Part shown: positions 11,713 to 24,900 of the stretch, piece by piece | Layout: each line of letters opens with the position of its first letter | Position numbering within the stretch: position 1 is the first letter of the stretch | NCBI GenBank assembly: GCA_949128115.1 | Contig: OX421965.1 | Coordinates: 54,182,012 to 54,246,011 of the forward strand | Direction: 5' to 3' | DNA: 64,000 bases | DNA from: Anaspis maculata | Lineage: Eukaryota > Arthropoda > Insecta > Coleoptera > Scraptiidae | Notes under the pieces: model-generated | What the model was told of the DNA's origin: nothing | Database searches by the model: none | Seen by the model: only the letters and a program-made list of their open reading frames with translations | Made by a program: the position numbers and the translations under genes

Positions 11713-12153
11713 TGTATAAATTTGATTTTAGCTTGAAGTCTTTCCACAAGGTTTTTTTAATATTTTATTTTTCTTGAGGGTTGCCGACCGGTTTCGCCAA
11801 ACTTGTTGGCATCAACAGGGCTGGTACAAGGATAGGGTATAAAAATTGTAAAAACTGGATGTCAAAATTGACAAAATCAGCAACAAAGGTTCAAACATGT
11901 TTTGTTTAAACCTTTGTTGCTGATTTTGTCAATTTTGACATCCAGTTTTTACAATTTTTATACCCTTTTGTTTAAACCTTTGTTGCTGACTATGTCAATT
12001 TTGACATCCAGTTTTTACAATTTTTATACCCTATCCTTGTACCAGCCCTGTTGATGCCAACAAGTTTGGCGAAACCGGTCGGCAACCCTCAAGAAAAATA
12101 AAATATTAAAAAACCTTGTGGAAAGACTTCAAGCTAAAATCAAATTTATACAA
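11713..12153. mobile_element. large palindrome with duplicated inner arm
   Basis: The left arm from about 11715 (ATAAATTTGATTTTAGC) to about 11897 is mirrored by sequence ending near 12151. The right arm contains about 66 bp twice (11900-11966 and 11967-12032), while the left arm has it once. The arms are almost identical, suggesting a young or gene-converted structure. There is no coding frame. Confidence 0.82.
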
Positions 12154-12426
12154 CAACTACCTATTCCACTTCAAGATTATGGAGCCCTTCTACATTAAAA
12201 TTTATTACTGTCATTTTCCCCGCAAGCCCGGGGAATACTGAATTTGATACCTACTTCAATTTAAGGTGGGTAACATTGGTACCACAATAATTATACTCGA
12301 AAATAAGATGACAAGGCCTTTTTTTCGGGGGCGGGGGGGGGGGGGTCGCCTTTGGCGCAACTCGCTTCCCTCGCGTTCGTTAGCCCCCCCCCATGGCTAA
12401 ATCCTGGCTGCGCCACTGTGTGTGTG

Positions 12427-12979
12427 TTTGGACATGTGTGAAAACTTGAAGTTGACGTGTTGGGTTTCAGGCGAGGGTCAGGTCAGGCTTGCTTAGTGCC
12501 TAGGACTGTTTAGGAAATAAAAGGTAAACCATTTATTTTCATTTACAGCATTTGCAAGCAACATGCAACAATTGCACAACGTTTAAAATGGCAGGGAACT
12601 GTTCAAACCCTTTTTTTACGACGCTACCTGCCACCCAAGCTGCCACCCCTTTTGTTCATAAAAGATTCATGCTTATACCTTTTCGGAATCTAAAATTCTA
12701 ATTTAGAAGTGAAACGTGGTTTGAAATCTTGCTGTTGTAAGATAACCATACAAATGCTTCATGTTGATGACATGCCCTGAGGCAGAATCTCATTGTCAAA
12801 CCATTGCATACTGATGAATCTTTGTTTTTTCCTCAACAGTTTTTGTTTTTTATTTATGAACACGGAGTAAGTGCACTTAAGTGAACAGGCTGCAAATAAA
12901 ACCATAGGTAAGTAAACGGCGTTGTGACATGTTGAGGTACATTTAATTTATTTTACAAGTAATTTTCGGTAGCTTTTAG
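12427..12979 (+). promoter_or_regulatory. YLPM1 5' flank and untranslated leader
   Basis: No gene is seen here apart from the probable YLPM1 leader. A donor CATAG|GTAAGT at 12907/12908 and an acceptor CTTTTAG at 12973-12979 define a likely 72-nt intron in the 5' UTR, which places the transcription start upstream of about 12850. No TATA box is convincing. Confidence 0.5.
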
Positions 12980-12984
12980 GCACA

Positions 12985-15900
12985 ATGTCTTGGCCTGCTC
13001 AGTGGCCTGTGGGAGTCGGAGCTCAACCTGCTGTAGCCTCAGTTTTGGGTGCAGCTCCCGCTGTTTTGAATCCAGCACCTGCAGTAGCTCCACCTGCTGG
13101 AACTCAGTATACTCCGGAACAGTGGGCTCAAGTACAGCAACAAAATTGGAATCAGTGGGCTCAATGGCAGCAACAGTACCAGCAGTGGCATCAACAATAT
13201 GGAGCTGAAGTATGTATAACTTTGTTCTGTTCAGAAAAACCTAAGGGTCAACCACTGGATGAAAACCATATTATTATATAGCTAGCGCTAGTATGCCTTG
13301 ATTCGAGCCTAAATTAGTAGATCTGTCCCTGAGAGCGTTGCCCATACTGTAAGGCTCATGATTGACTCAAATTGAAAGTTAGCAGACAAACAAATGACTG
13401 CGATTTGTGCTCACATGTGATGTGGCACGCCCACCCCACTAATTACATTTTCAATTGAACTTTGCTATGACTGTCCACACTCAGTTTTTTGTGGGGCGGC
13501 CCCAGGTATTGTTCTTGCTTGAAAATGTTTCTTTGTGTAGCAGCCATCTTTTGTGTTTGTTTATCTGCCTCGATTTCAAAGAACATGGTTCAAGAACAGA
13601 CCTATGATCTAAGTATCATCAGCAACTTGTCTCTACTGCGCTAGCAATCGACCTGATGGGAAAAATGTGGGGAAGGTCATTCTTTCCCTGAGCTCCGTAC
13701 TTGCGCCCTAATGACGGCCCGCCGATTATGTTGGTGTCATTATGGAATACAATGCTACCATATCTGCTATGTGCATTCAGTCGAGCAGCGACATCTCGCA
13801 GCCGAAAAGAACACAAATAGGCATCCTTCAGTTTCGTAAATCACCACCTTGAGCGCTGATGTCGACTCCTCCCACTTTTTTGGCGAACGCACATAGCGGA
13901 TAGATTATTATTATTTATAGACATATGCTGAAAATACACTTTTTACAACCATGAAACAAACTCTGTTGCTTTCTACTCTCGATTTTTAGTCGCTACTAGG
14001 GGGAATCATAAATTATGATCAGACTTACAGTTTCTTTGCAGTTACATTGTTGAGGCCGTACTACTTTTCTTCGTGGTGCCCCTCATAGACCCACGCGCAA
14101 CATTGAATATGTTGATAACATGATAACATTCGTCACTCTGTTTGACATTGCCCTTACTATCACTACGTCAGTGTACAATTTTTGTAGTGTGCTTTTATTT
14201 TCCACTAAAGTGATGTAGGCAACCAACAATAATTGTGTACTTCGATCTTGGCTGAGAAAAACTGCACCAGATAATGTTCAACCATAACCAGCGCTGTTGT
14301 CTCGTTGGGCTCAAACAGAAATGGGCAGAGAAACTGTTGAAGAACGACTGCGAAGCACTACCTACAAAAATGCTCTCAGTAAAAGATCTAGAAACTTTGA
14401 CTGGTGTTGCTCCTTCTTTTAACGCTATTTCTATTCAGTTGAGGCGATTTTTCCGGCTTTTTTGTGGGATTTTGAAAGATACGGTTCTACTATGATGGCT
14501 GTTCTTTTTTGCTTCTGCCTGCCCCAACACCATTTTTTTACTCTTGAATCCCGTTGGTGAGCTTTAATTTTTTTCATTTTTTTTCTGCTTTTGGGCTAGT
14601 TTTGTTCTGGCCATTCTAAGCTTCTTCCCACCCAACACCCCTCTTTTGCTTCCCGGTTCCGCTGGTGTGTTTTATGATACCTACCTACTTTTTTTTACAA
14701 AAATTCTGGATAATCCGCAAGTTTTATTTTAGAGCATCGCATTCTGAGTGGTTTGCCAATTTTTTGTTTGTTTGGATTTGCGTGTGGCCGTTATCTGTAC
14801 AGTACAGCCGCCCTGAAAATTAATAGTGACTTTATTTTTTGAAAATAGGTACTCGGTAACATGCCAACTGCATTTACAATAATATTACAATAATTATTAA
14901 CAGCAATATCACAAGTACTTAGATTTTCACGGTGAACTTGACCAAGCGATCGCGAGTGCCAGTTGTAACTCCTTCGGAGTCATTCATCTAGGAACAGCCA
15001 GTAGGAGTTATGAGGGTCAATAATTTAGAAGCATCCGAAGAAAAGTTGGCTTAAGGTGACCCCTCATAACTTCTTCGCCACTGATTGGATTCTTCCCAAA
15101 TTTGGCAGGTTGATTGATAATTATGACAAACCAGCTTTTGCTGAATTAAAGCTGAATTTGTCGAAACGTTTCTGAGTTATAAATTTTTGAAATCCGAAAA
15201 AAGTGAACTTTGGAGGGCTGTATCTTCGTCATTAGGCCGAACTTTGGAAAATTCTATATAGCTTTTCGTCGTATTTTTACGAGATCTACCCACAGTTAAA
15301 TTTTTTGCTATCATCCCTGAAACACCCTGTATAATCCGTTCAAGCTTAAAACAAAAACAAAACTTGCCATGAAAAATTCTAGTTTTGTTGGTGTCCCTGA
15401 TTTTTAATGTTCAATGTCATCTTGATACAAGAGAGGTTAAGTTAGAATTTCTGCCCCCATGACATCATAAAACCTTCATCTGAACTACGCGGTGTTGTCA
15501 GATTGTCATTCTGAGGGACTGCGTTGCCGGTTTGGTGACTGACCTGAGCCGCCTTCTTCCGGCCAGGATCACAGATCATTATCCTAACACACAGTGAATT
15601 AACATGCATTTTCGACTTGATACATCAGTTACCCAGTTCTTATGAGACGCCAGTGAGGCCCCTTGCTCAAGTCCGTCCAGCATGAGCAAATGGCCTTCTT
15701 GCATAAAAATCTGTGATTTTGGGGTCGATACACTCATAGACCAATACACTCACGAGCTCACCTGAATGTGTCACGCCTGTAGGTTGATAGTAAAATTAAG
15801 AGGTCATAAGCTCAGGTCACGAGATCACTTGCGACGGAATCACTCTTCGGCGCTAGAAATGGGCCTCTTCGGTCATTTTTTAAACTGTGAACATCAAAAA

Positions 15901-18900
15901 AAACTTGTGCTTATACTTTTGCTACTGTGGCACCTTCCAACACTTCCCGCTGTTAGAAGTAATGTAGCTAACGGCGTTTTCAAGGCAAAAAATAATGAAA
16001 ACAATGTGTCAGCGTCAAAATCTGACCATAACAATTTAATTAACTGGCAATCCAGCATAGCGAATATCATTTTGGCAAATTTGATTGAATCATTTTGACT
16101 TCTTCAATCTACAAACTTATCAGGTTGTCCTACTTGAAGAAAAATTATAAGTGTTTTATTTAGCTTGGAGTGTATAATAGATATCCTGGGATTTAAGCAA
16201 GATTTTGGTGAACTTGACATGTGGGAGAAAAACTCAATAGATTAGCGTTTATACCATACTGATCGCCCTTTTCTCTGAGGAGTAGTTTTCGTGACGGACA
16301 GACAAATTGCAGCTAAAAGCGCTGTTCATACGGACATTACAACATAAAAGATAAAGTATTGTGATCGTACAAAAAAAAATCGGATGACGACGGATATATC
16401 CGGTCTAAGGTCCCCCAAGACGATTAAGACCAATTCCAGAGTGATGTCTGTCTACGGATATGGACTGAATAATTTTTGGTTTTTATCTGTGAAACGAAAG
16501 TGTGACTGTCGAAAATGACAGCTATTTCTTACATAGCTCAGCGTGCAGTATGTCATTTATTTTGAAAGTCCTTGAAAAACTGTTCGGAATTCGCGATTTC
16601 AAAAATCTAGACGACCTCTGGCGGCTGAAATAGCGGGCCCAGTTTGTAAGTTTTCACGTCATTTCTGTTCTGTCGCTTCTGTCAGACAGCCATTGACAAT
16701 CGCGCGAATTGCCAAAATACTCGTATCGGTGATCGAGTTATTCAAGAAAATGAACTTTTGTTAAATAGCGATCAATACATAATTAACCCAAATACCACAA
16801 CTACAACCCTTATACAACGCACGATGACAGGTGAGAGAAAAACTTACAATTCTCCATCTTGTTTACAGCGCCCCCATCGGTAGTTAAAATCGCGAATAGG
16901 GCGATTGCATGTAGGGGGCGCTTGTGACGCCGTTAGCCACTTGGGGACTTTAGGTTTATCAATTGGCAAACTGTAGTATCCTGTATTACCGACGATAGAA
17001 ATCTGTGCACCAGCTAATACCGAAATGACAAGACAGGTATCGGATAAGAATGTCAGATACAAAATGTACATCGCGCACTCTCGTTTATTGAAAGATTAAA
17101 CAAGCAACACGCCTTACAAGAGCCATTGATTTTATCATCACTCAACAATCTCGGAACACCACATAAATGAAACGAATCGATAATTCTGGCAAATCGCGAC
17201 TGGTAGCCACCAAGTGGCGACAAGCTGAACCAATACCATGCAATTGCCCTATTGTTTGAAGTAATGCTTCATCTATCATCTGGCAAAAGTTATAAAATAT
17301 CATAGTTTAATATTAGTAACTCAAAAACTACCTGATGGATTTGAATTGAATCAAGCAATATTGATCGTTTGGTAAAAAGATTGAACAAATATTGCTACGC
17401 ACTACATATGCTTACAACCATAACAAAGACGCTGTGACTACTAATGACCTACCATGCTTATTATTGTATAACCATTTTAGGATCATTCTCTGGACGGGAC
17501 CATTTAATTTCAAGCGATCTTTTATATGCAAAAGAAATGCGTAAGACGAATTTTAGACTTAGAAAATTGTGACCGTTGTAGACTACATTTCACTGAAAAT
17601 ATTACACTCACTCTGTCAGGTTTATATATATATATTTTTTCACTCGTTCATTCAACGTCGGCCTATTTCCGCAACGAGGCCCAACACCGACGCCGGTGAA
17701 TGCTTTCCTCCGCTATACCGGAAATTTTGCCGAACCTCTGTGTGTTCCAACACAAGGTAGGGATTTTTAACGACCACCAACATTGCATGGACATCGCATG
17801 GGGTCGGCACCATCGTTCGTATTTTACGTGCTATGCGACACACTTCTTGCATTTAGCAAGCATTCTAACTAAACCAAGAAGCTTCTTTTCGTGGCGAAAA
17901 TCCGCCCTCGGCGAAGATCGAACCCGCGACCTTTGGAGTGGTAATATTTATTTATGAAAATCTATCTGGTTATATAATGTTCCACTCATTCTGCTTCTAG
18001 CACGTGACATGTATGTGTAATATCCTATCATGTTGTTGGGCTTATTTTTGGTAGTCTGCTCCAGATCTTGATTTAAATTTGTAAGTATCACATAAATTCC
18101 AATCTGTACGTATTTTAACCGGTCAATAGCACGAATACACCTATGCCACCGCGATACCAACTCGTGAACTCTCTGCGTGCGCCGGTGACATGGGGAAATT
18201 TAGCTTTGGGTTTTGGCATAATGGCTATTCTGAAGTTGTAGGTTGTTCAACTTAGTAGACTAAACTGTGCATGTTTAGTTCGTCCATTATTAACGAAAGT
18301 TGCGCGGTTGTGGCTGTTGGAAGCCATTTTTGAGGTTATTTGTCAGTTTCATCTGGTGAGTTTCATACATTTTATCTTGCACACCATACCCAAAATTGTT
18401 ATCAATTTCAATTTTAGTTATTACCAGTTTTTGCTATTATGGTTTACAAGTGTTGCTTAATGCATTGCAACAGCACAATGACAAATGAGAAACTAGACAA
18501 TTGACATTGGCAGTAGATAATATGCGCCGATGCCCGTCAGACTTGACAACCTCAATTTTGAATATAGTTAATATTGCGTGCGCACTGAGTCCACAATTTT
18601 CCGACGGAATAGGTGTATTATCTGTTCATGTTCATGTACCTACTTGGCATGTTCCGGGTCCTCTACAGATTTTTTTTCACAGTGCTGCACTGGACGCAAA
18701 ATGGAACAAATGAATTATTATTTAAGCAACGAAAAAAGAAAGATTGTCGGGGTTTTCTAACGTTTCTTAGTCGAGTGCTACAAACTTTCAAAGTTGCGTA
18801 AGGACCTCTCCTGGTCGAAATCACTAGGAACGTCCGGACGTTACGTTCTCGGCACATGCACCCGACCATGGTTGCCCGACCCCGACATACTATAATACAC

Positions 18901-21900
18901 CTGTTGAACTTATTGCTTAGACAGGGCTTGTCAGTGGTGAACGTTATAGAACATTTCCGCTGATGTCACGTAGCTACGCCTTTACAAGTACAACACAAGC
19001 ATTAAATTAACGAACAGTTAATTGACATTTAACAGAAATCATTATCATCAGATATGCGTATCTGTTACGGGGGCTACGTCGGTCAGATGTGTAGTATAGG
19101 CTGTCTGATTTCTACATGATTCTAGTGGGCTGCGATTTAGGCCGCGATCGGCCGATGACGACCAGAAACACAGCCCACTCGAATCATGTAGAAATCAGAC
19201 AGCCTATATGTCAGTCTGCCAGTCGATGTGTGAAAGTCACTGGAAAGCAAGAGGTGCATGCGTCACTTTTTCAATTATTCGTATGTATTCGTAGACACCG
19301 GCTGAGCTCTCACAATTTTTTGACGTCGCGTCGTTAGAGGAAATGATGCATCAAGTTGGCGATTCTCATAAACAATACACTTCATTTCAATGACCTGTGA
19401 TATATTTTCGGGGATAAATACTTTCAACAGTGAAAGAAAACAACGCAAAAATGGTCAAAGGAAAAACAAGTTTTTTCAAGTCGGCTTGTTCGTACTGGTT
19501 CTTCATCCAATTTAATGAAAAAAGTCCACTTAGCCGAACTCGTCTCCCCACGACTCCCCTTAAATAATGATCGATACTTTTTGTGCTGAAATAGTACCAG
19601 CAGGACACGATGCGTCGAATTACGATGTATTTGCATCGAACGGATTGATGGATCTCATCCCCTTAGTTTTAAATTGCAATTTTTACTCCTTCCCAATTAC
19701 TCAAAACCCCGGGGTGCGATTTTTGGCGATTTTGAATATTGAGTAGCGTACTCAGTTCTGAATAGAGTGTCAGATTTTCGGGGCGTCAATATTTTTGGTT
19801 AGGATTGGAGTTTGGACTATCTTTTCTATAGGTATGTACTATAAGGTGATAATCCTCTGTAAAGAGGCTACCGTCTGTTTTTATCTGCATCTAAAAAAAA
19901 CGAGAGGTAAATACCAAACTTTTTCTAATACTATGTATTTAAATTCTACCGTCTATGTTTGAGAATATAACAAAAATATTATTATTGTAGGTTGCGTTGC
20001 AAGTATCTGAAAAAAAAGTAAGTATGGTAAAATGATTTTTATTCTGTCAGTGGTTGATCCTTCCTCTCAGAAAAAATAGAAATAATAGTTCCAATTTTGT
20101 ATTGTTGATGCAGTATCAAAAGTCGATGAGTGCTATGTCAGCTGGTCAAGCACAACCCGGCTACCCTAACGTTGCGGTGCCTCCGCCGTTACCAGTTGAA
20201 GCGAACAAACCTCCGCTGCCTCAAGACGACCCACCACCTCCCGCTTCGTTTACGCCGGCCGTTCAGGGTTACTCGACTGTCCCACAACCAGCTCCGTACC
20301 GACCACCGCAACCGCAACCCCCTCTCCCACAGCCATCGAGGGCACAACCAATTCCACCCTTGGTCGGTCAACAGCAGCGCGATATCCCATCTCTGATGTC
20401 GCAGCAGTGTGAGCCGCCTCCGTTGATCGGGCTAAATAACAGAGACAACCAAAACGCACCGTGGCAGAAACGCCAAAATGAGCGCCAAAACAATCCCCAA
20501 AACAATCCCAGATTTGGCGGCGGAGGTGGTGGTATGAAACGTGGCATGGATCAGTCACCGCAAGATATGTTCGACACGAAACGTCCAAACAACAGACAAG
20601 ATTGGCAAGCTCAGCCTCCAGCTGCGCCGGCACCGCCTCCGAAGACGAACAAAGAAAATCTAGAGGAATTGTCCGAAGCCGAAAGGAAATTCGATAAGCA
20701 GTTCGCCGATTGGGAGGACCAGTTCAACAAATGGAAAGAGCAAAACGTCGATCATCCGGACAAAGAGCAGTACAGACAGTACGAGAAGAAATGGGAACAG
20801 TGGAGAGCGCAACTGCTCGACAGACGCGAGCAAATGAAGCGTAAGCGCTTGGCTTTGATGAATGAAGCCAAGCCGCCGGTTCCAACTGTTGCATCTGCTA
20901 GCGGTTACGCTCAGCCGCCTCCCAAATTCACTGCACCTGTCCCTCAGATGCTTCCGAAAAATGATAACTTAGAACCTTACGCAAAGCCACCGCCGAACTT
21001 GAACGACGAACCGTTGACTTTCGCCCAGACAAACAGATTGCCTATGGTGATCGAAATGAGCGAAGACACCGGTGACTTTTTGAAACCATCAACCGGAGGC
21101 GGCATACCAGGCCTGGATCTTGTCTTAGACGGCGGCCCAAGAGACCCAGAGGAAACACCAAACGAATTTGTCGAGAAACATCCGCAAGGACCTGATTTTG
21201 AAGCGATTTCCAAGGGCATCAACAGCATTTTGGGCGACCAAAAGCTTTTAAATATGCTATCGATGGTCAAACAAAACCAAAGCATACCAGCTGACAAGCC
21301 CGTGCCGGAGTTTAATGAAATGTCCGGTCATAGCCAAGATGACTTTTCGAATCAAAGCGGGGGAGGTTACAATCAAAGGGAATTCGTAGCGAATTTCGAT
21401 GATCAAACCAGAAGCAGCTTTACGCACAATGAATTCGACTCAGGTCCAGGTAGAAATCAACCGCAGCAACAACAGCAACAGGGCCGGTTTGAGGAAGGAC
21501 AATTCAATCAGGGTGCTCGAAGGAACGATTCGTTTGATAATAGACGACCATTCGGGCAAGGTGGACAAGGAAAGTTCGGTTCCAATTTAGAAAGGCAGTT
21601 CAGCTCGAACTCTGACAAACCGTTCGGATCCGATTCGTTTGGTCCAAATTCCAGTAGATTCTCTGAGAGACAGTTTAGTGGGCCGAACGCTGGAGGTCAG
21701 TTTGGCGGTCCCAATTCTGGAGGACAATTTGCCGGTCCCAACTCTGAAGAGCAGTTTGGTGGTCCTAACTCGCAAGGAAAATTTGGTCCCAACACTGGAG
21801 GACAATTTGGTGGTCCTAAGTCTGGGCGGCAGCTTAGTGGTCCCAATACAGGAGGACAGTTCGGCGGTCCCAACACTGGAGGACAGTTCGGTGGTCCTAA

Positions 21901-24900
21901 GTCTGGCCGGCAGTTTGGTGGTCCCAACTCTGGTGGACAATTCAGTGGTCCCAATTCTGGTGGACAGTTTGGTGGCCCCAATTCCAAGTTTGGAGGGCCG
22001 AACTCTGGCCAGTTCGGCAGACAAGGCGGTTCGAATAACGCCGATATGGATAACGATAGACCGTTTGGTGGACCAAATAGGTTTCCGCCGGGTCCTGGTC
22101 GCGGACCTAGAAATGACGAAGGTTTTGGTGATAGAGGCAGCGGTTTTGAGCCGAGAAATCCAAATGAATTTCGTGGTCCTAGGAATTTCAGAGGCGGAAA
22201 TGATGAACAGTTCGGACCTAGATTTGGTGCTGGTCTCGAAGGTGATCGTTTTGGTAATGACGGCCCTGGTTGTGGGCCTCCGTCGAGGGACCGTTTCGCA
22301 GGACCACCGCAAAGAGGTCCAACAGGAGATAGGTTCGATAATAATAGACAATTTGGCGGGCCCAATCGTGGACAGTACGAAGACGAGTACGGTGATCAGT
22401 ACGTGGGTGATTACAATGATGATTATAATGAGTATAACGAAGGAGATAATTTTGGTGCTAGAGACGATGAAGGATTCGACGAACCTTGGAAAGAGCAACA
22501 GGACTTCCAAGAACCAATGGAAGAACCTGCTGGGGTGAAGCCAATAGAAGAGAATCTTCCACCTCCTGTGGAAAAGGAACCAGAGGTGCTCTTACAGCCA
22601 GCAACTGTGATAGATTATGATCACAAGTCACTTAAGAATAGTAAGTACTTTGTTTTTTTTTATTGCCAGCATTTGAATAGAAAATAAGAAATTTATTATA
22701 GCTCATGGGCTTTTGAAGTATTGATTGGTCACCTAGGGGTACTATTTATAGTAACTCCTGTCAGTTGATGGGTGATCAACTTAGATGAATAATTTTGAGT
22801 TGCTCATGCTCTGGATTGATTTAATTCTGGCATCTGGTTTCACAAGCGTGAATCTGAAAAAATTGAAATATTAGAAATAAAAATCGATCTGTCAATAGCC
22901 CAGGCATATTAGGTTTTAACCCGCAACAAATTCCCACAAACTGAAATTCGGTATGCGGGCCTTGTAAGACCTAAGGAACAACATATCAGAATACTCGGTG
23001 GCACACCCTTGTGCGTCATTGATTGTGGGGGAGGGGGTCAAATATTGCCATTTTAAATGCGTAAATGACACCCTGTAGATTATATAAATGAAAAAAATCA
23101 TATTTAGATGCCTCAAGGCTTCACAATATATGCTTGACGTTTGAATTGTTGATAAGTAGTTTGGGTTGCCTGGAAAAAAAAGAAGATCGGCAAAATTTAT
23201 TTTGTTTTTCTCTCAAAAATCTCGAATTGATATCGGCAAGTGTGGTATCGTTTCTAACTAAATCTTGACCTCTGATATCAAATATGGTGTTTAAAATTGA
23301 ATTGAAACACGATTAAACAAGTTTTACTGAAAAAACGACGATTTTTGCCATCTGAAATTGTCGTTTTGTAATTTCGGTTTCCGTATGGTTGGAATCATCT
23401 CAATTGAGTATTTCCAACAGAATTCATTGTTCTCAACCATGTTATACCTGAAAACAATAAAAAGAATGTGCCTGTATTCATTACAAGATCAGAAAATTGA
23501 TCTGTTGTGAAAGTGATTATATGCCCAATTTTCTCCCGAAAATGCATACAATTTTTGCAGTTCTTTTGTTTTATTGATGGATAATGGAGCGGTTCCACTG
23601 TTTTTGTGTGTAATACTGAGCGAAGTTCTTCCTCTATCAGAAAATACCAAAAGCTATTATATCTATTGGGCAATAGAAACATAAAATCATCTTTTTTGTA
23701 GCCGTTATTCCATTTTCAGAAAAAAAAGTAGGTGTAAAACTTGTTTTATAAAAAATTGATGCTCCGACTTTGTAATATAAATAGGCGTAAGCAATTGATG
23801 CTGTTTTTGTTCAAGATAAACATTAATATAGGATTTGTCGGTAATTTTCATTTTTGACAGCTTCAGACAATGATGCCCCTAAATAAAGAAACCACAATTT
23901 TTTTGTAGAGAATTCATTATTTTTGGGATGAGCACTGTGAATATCAACTGTTCACTCATCAGTCTCATCACTTGTGTCTGTTTCGAAGATGGGAAGAAAA
24001 ACCTATCAACAATGCTCAGCTTTATTGGCCATCACAAAATATTCTTACGTGTTTCTCATTCAAAGATCCAGGAGAGAAATTTCACCTTGCGCGTACTATT
24101 CACGCCACTATCAAACAGAAATGTTTCATGGCTACCGGAGTCCACTTCATAGGCAACAATATACCGTGTTTCCTTTGAGACCCACCTTATATTGTTAAAA
24201 TGATTGGTTCGTCCACAGGAACAGTTTTAGAGAAAAGTGTCTGGGTGAATTTTTGGCTAGATATTCAAAGCCCCAAAATCGTAGGAGGCACAGAGGTGTA
24301 AGTCCGTAAGTCCAAATATTTTGATATGTTCATCCTTAGGGATCATACCAGTTATATATCAATATTCAACTTTGTGCGACATTGCTTGAGGCTTTAAATT
24401 CTCACATGGTTTTTCCTGAAATATCCGGGCGACAAATTAACACTCAGCCGCCTTTCCCGCAGAACTAACCAATCGGAAGTGTTACAAAGGCTCCCTCACA
24501 CACTTAAGTACTAACAACAAATCTCTTTTGTTCATTTGAAACATATCTTAAATCGATCGGATACTCCGTTCACTTGCAGGAACAGCTTGGAGATAAGTAT
24601 CTCTCTAATTCTTAGAACTTGACCTTTGAGGATGAAAATCAGAAGACGCACGAGGGTGTAAGTCCGAGTATTTTGATATGTTGTTCCGTAGGTCCAATAG
24701 AACATATATACCAAAATTCAGCTTTGAGGGAATTTGTTACGGGTTACCACGATTTTTCGACTAAAATGCCTGGGCTACAAGGCGTTTTCCTTGTTTTTTT
24801 TTTTTAAATTCAAGAAAGACCTGGTAGGAACTTCGTTGGAACACCTTGTATCGACACATATATACCTAAATCGTTGTTTCGATCAAGGCCTTCTGCACTG

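Larger units (their letters stand above)
10859..12418. mobile_element. hAT-like composite element
   Basis: It starts CAGTGGCGCAGCCA and ends TGGCTGCGCCACTG, a typical hAT terminus. TGTGTGTG lies on both sides (10851-10858 and 12419-12426), consistent with an 8-bp duplication, although this is simple sequence. Inside are G-runs near the two ends, a TTAA MITE (11091-11427), a short tandem repeat (11475-11560) and a large palindrome (11713-12153). No transposase frame was found. Confidence 0.72.
13210..20113 (+). other. YLPM1 intron 1
   Basis: 6.9 kb without a convincing exon. Contents: part of a TACAGGGTG-family element at about 15000-15340, a THAP-like fragment near 18439, a tRNA-like SINE on the minus strand at about 17640-17945, and a perfect-looking hairpin at 19083-19220. 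The remaining sequence shows nothing I can assign. Confidence 0.6.

Noticed and set aside
11041..12420. CRISPR-like or regulatory array suggested by repeated units
   Set aside because: The repeats are transposon arms and a two-unit tandem repeat, not regularly spaced repeats with unique spacers.
21587..22510. Long open frames opposite and alongside YLPM1 exon 2 (307, 299 and 222 codons)
   Set aside because: They follow from the 27-bp repeat and biased codons of the real exon; no splice context or known motif supports them.
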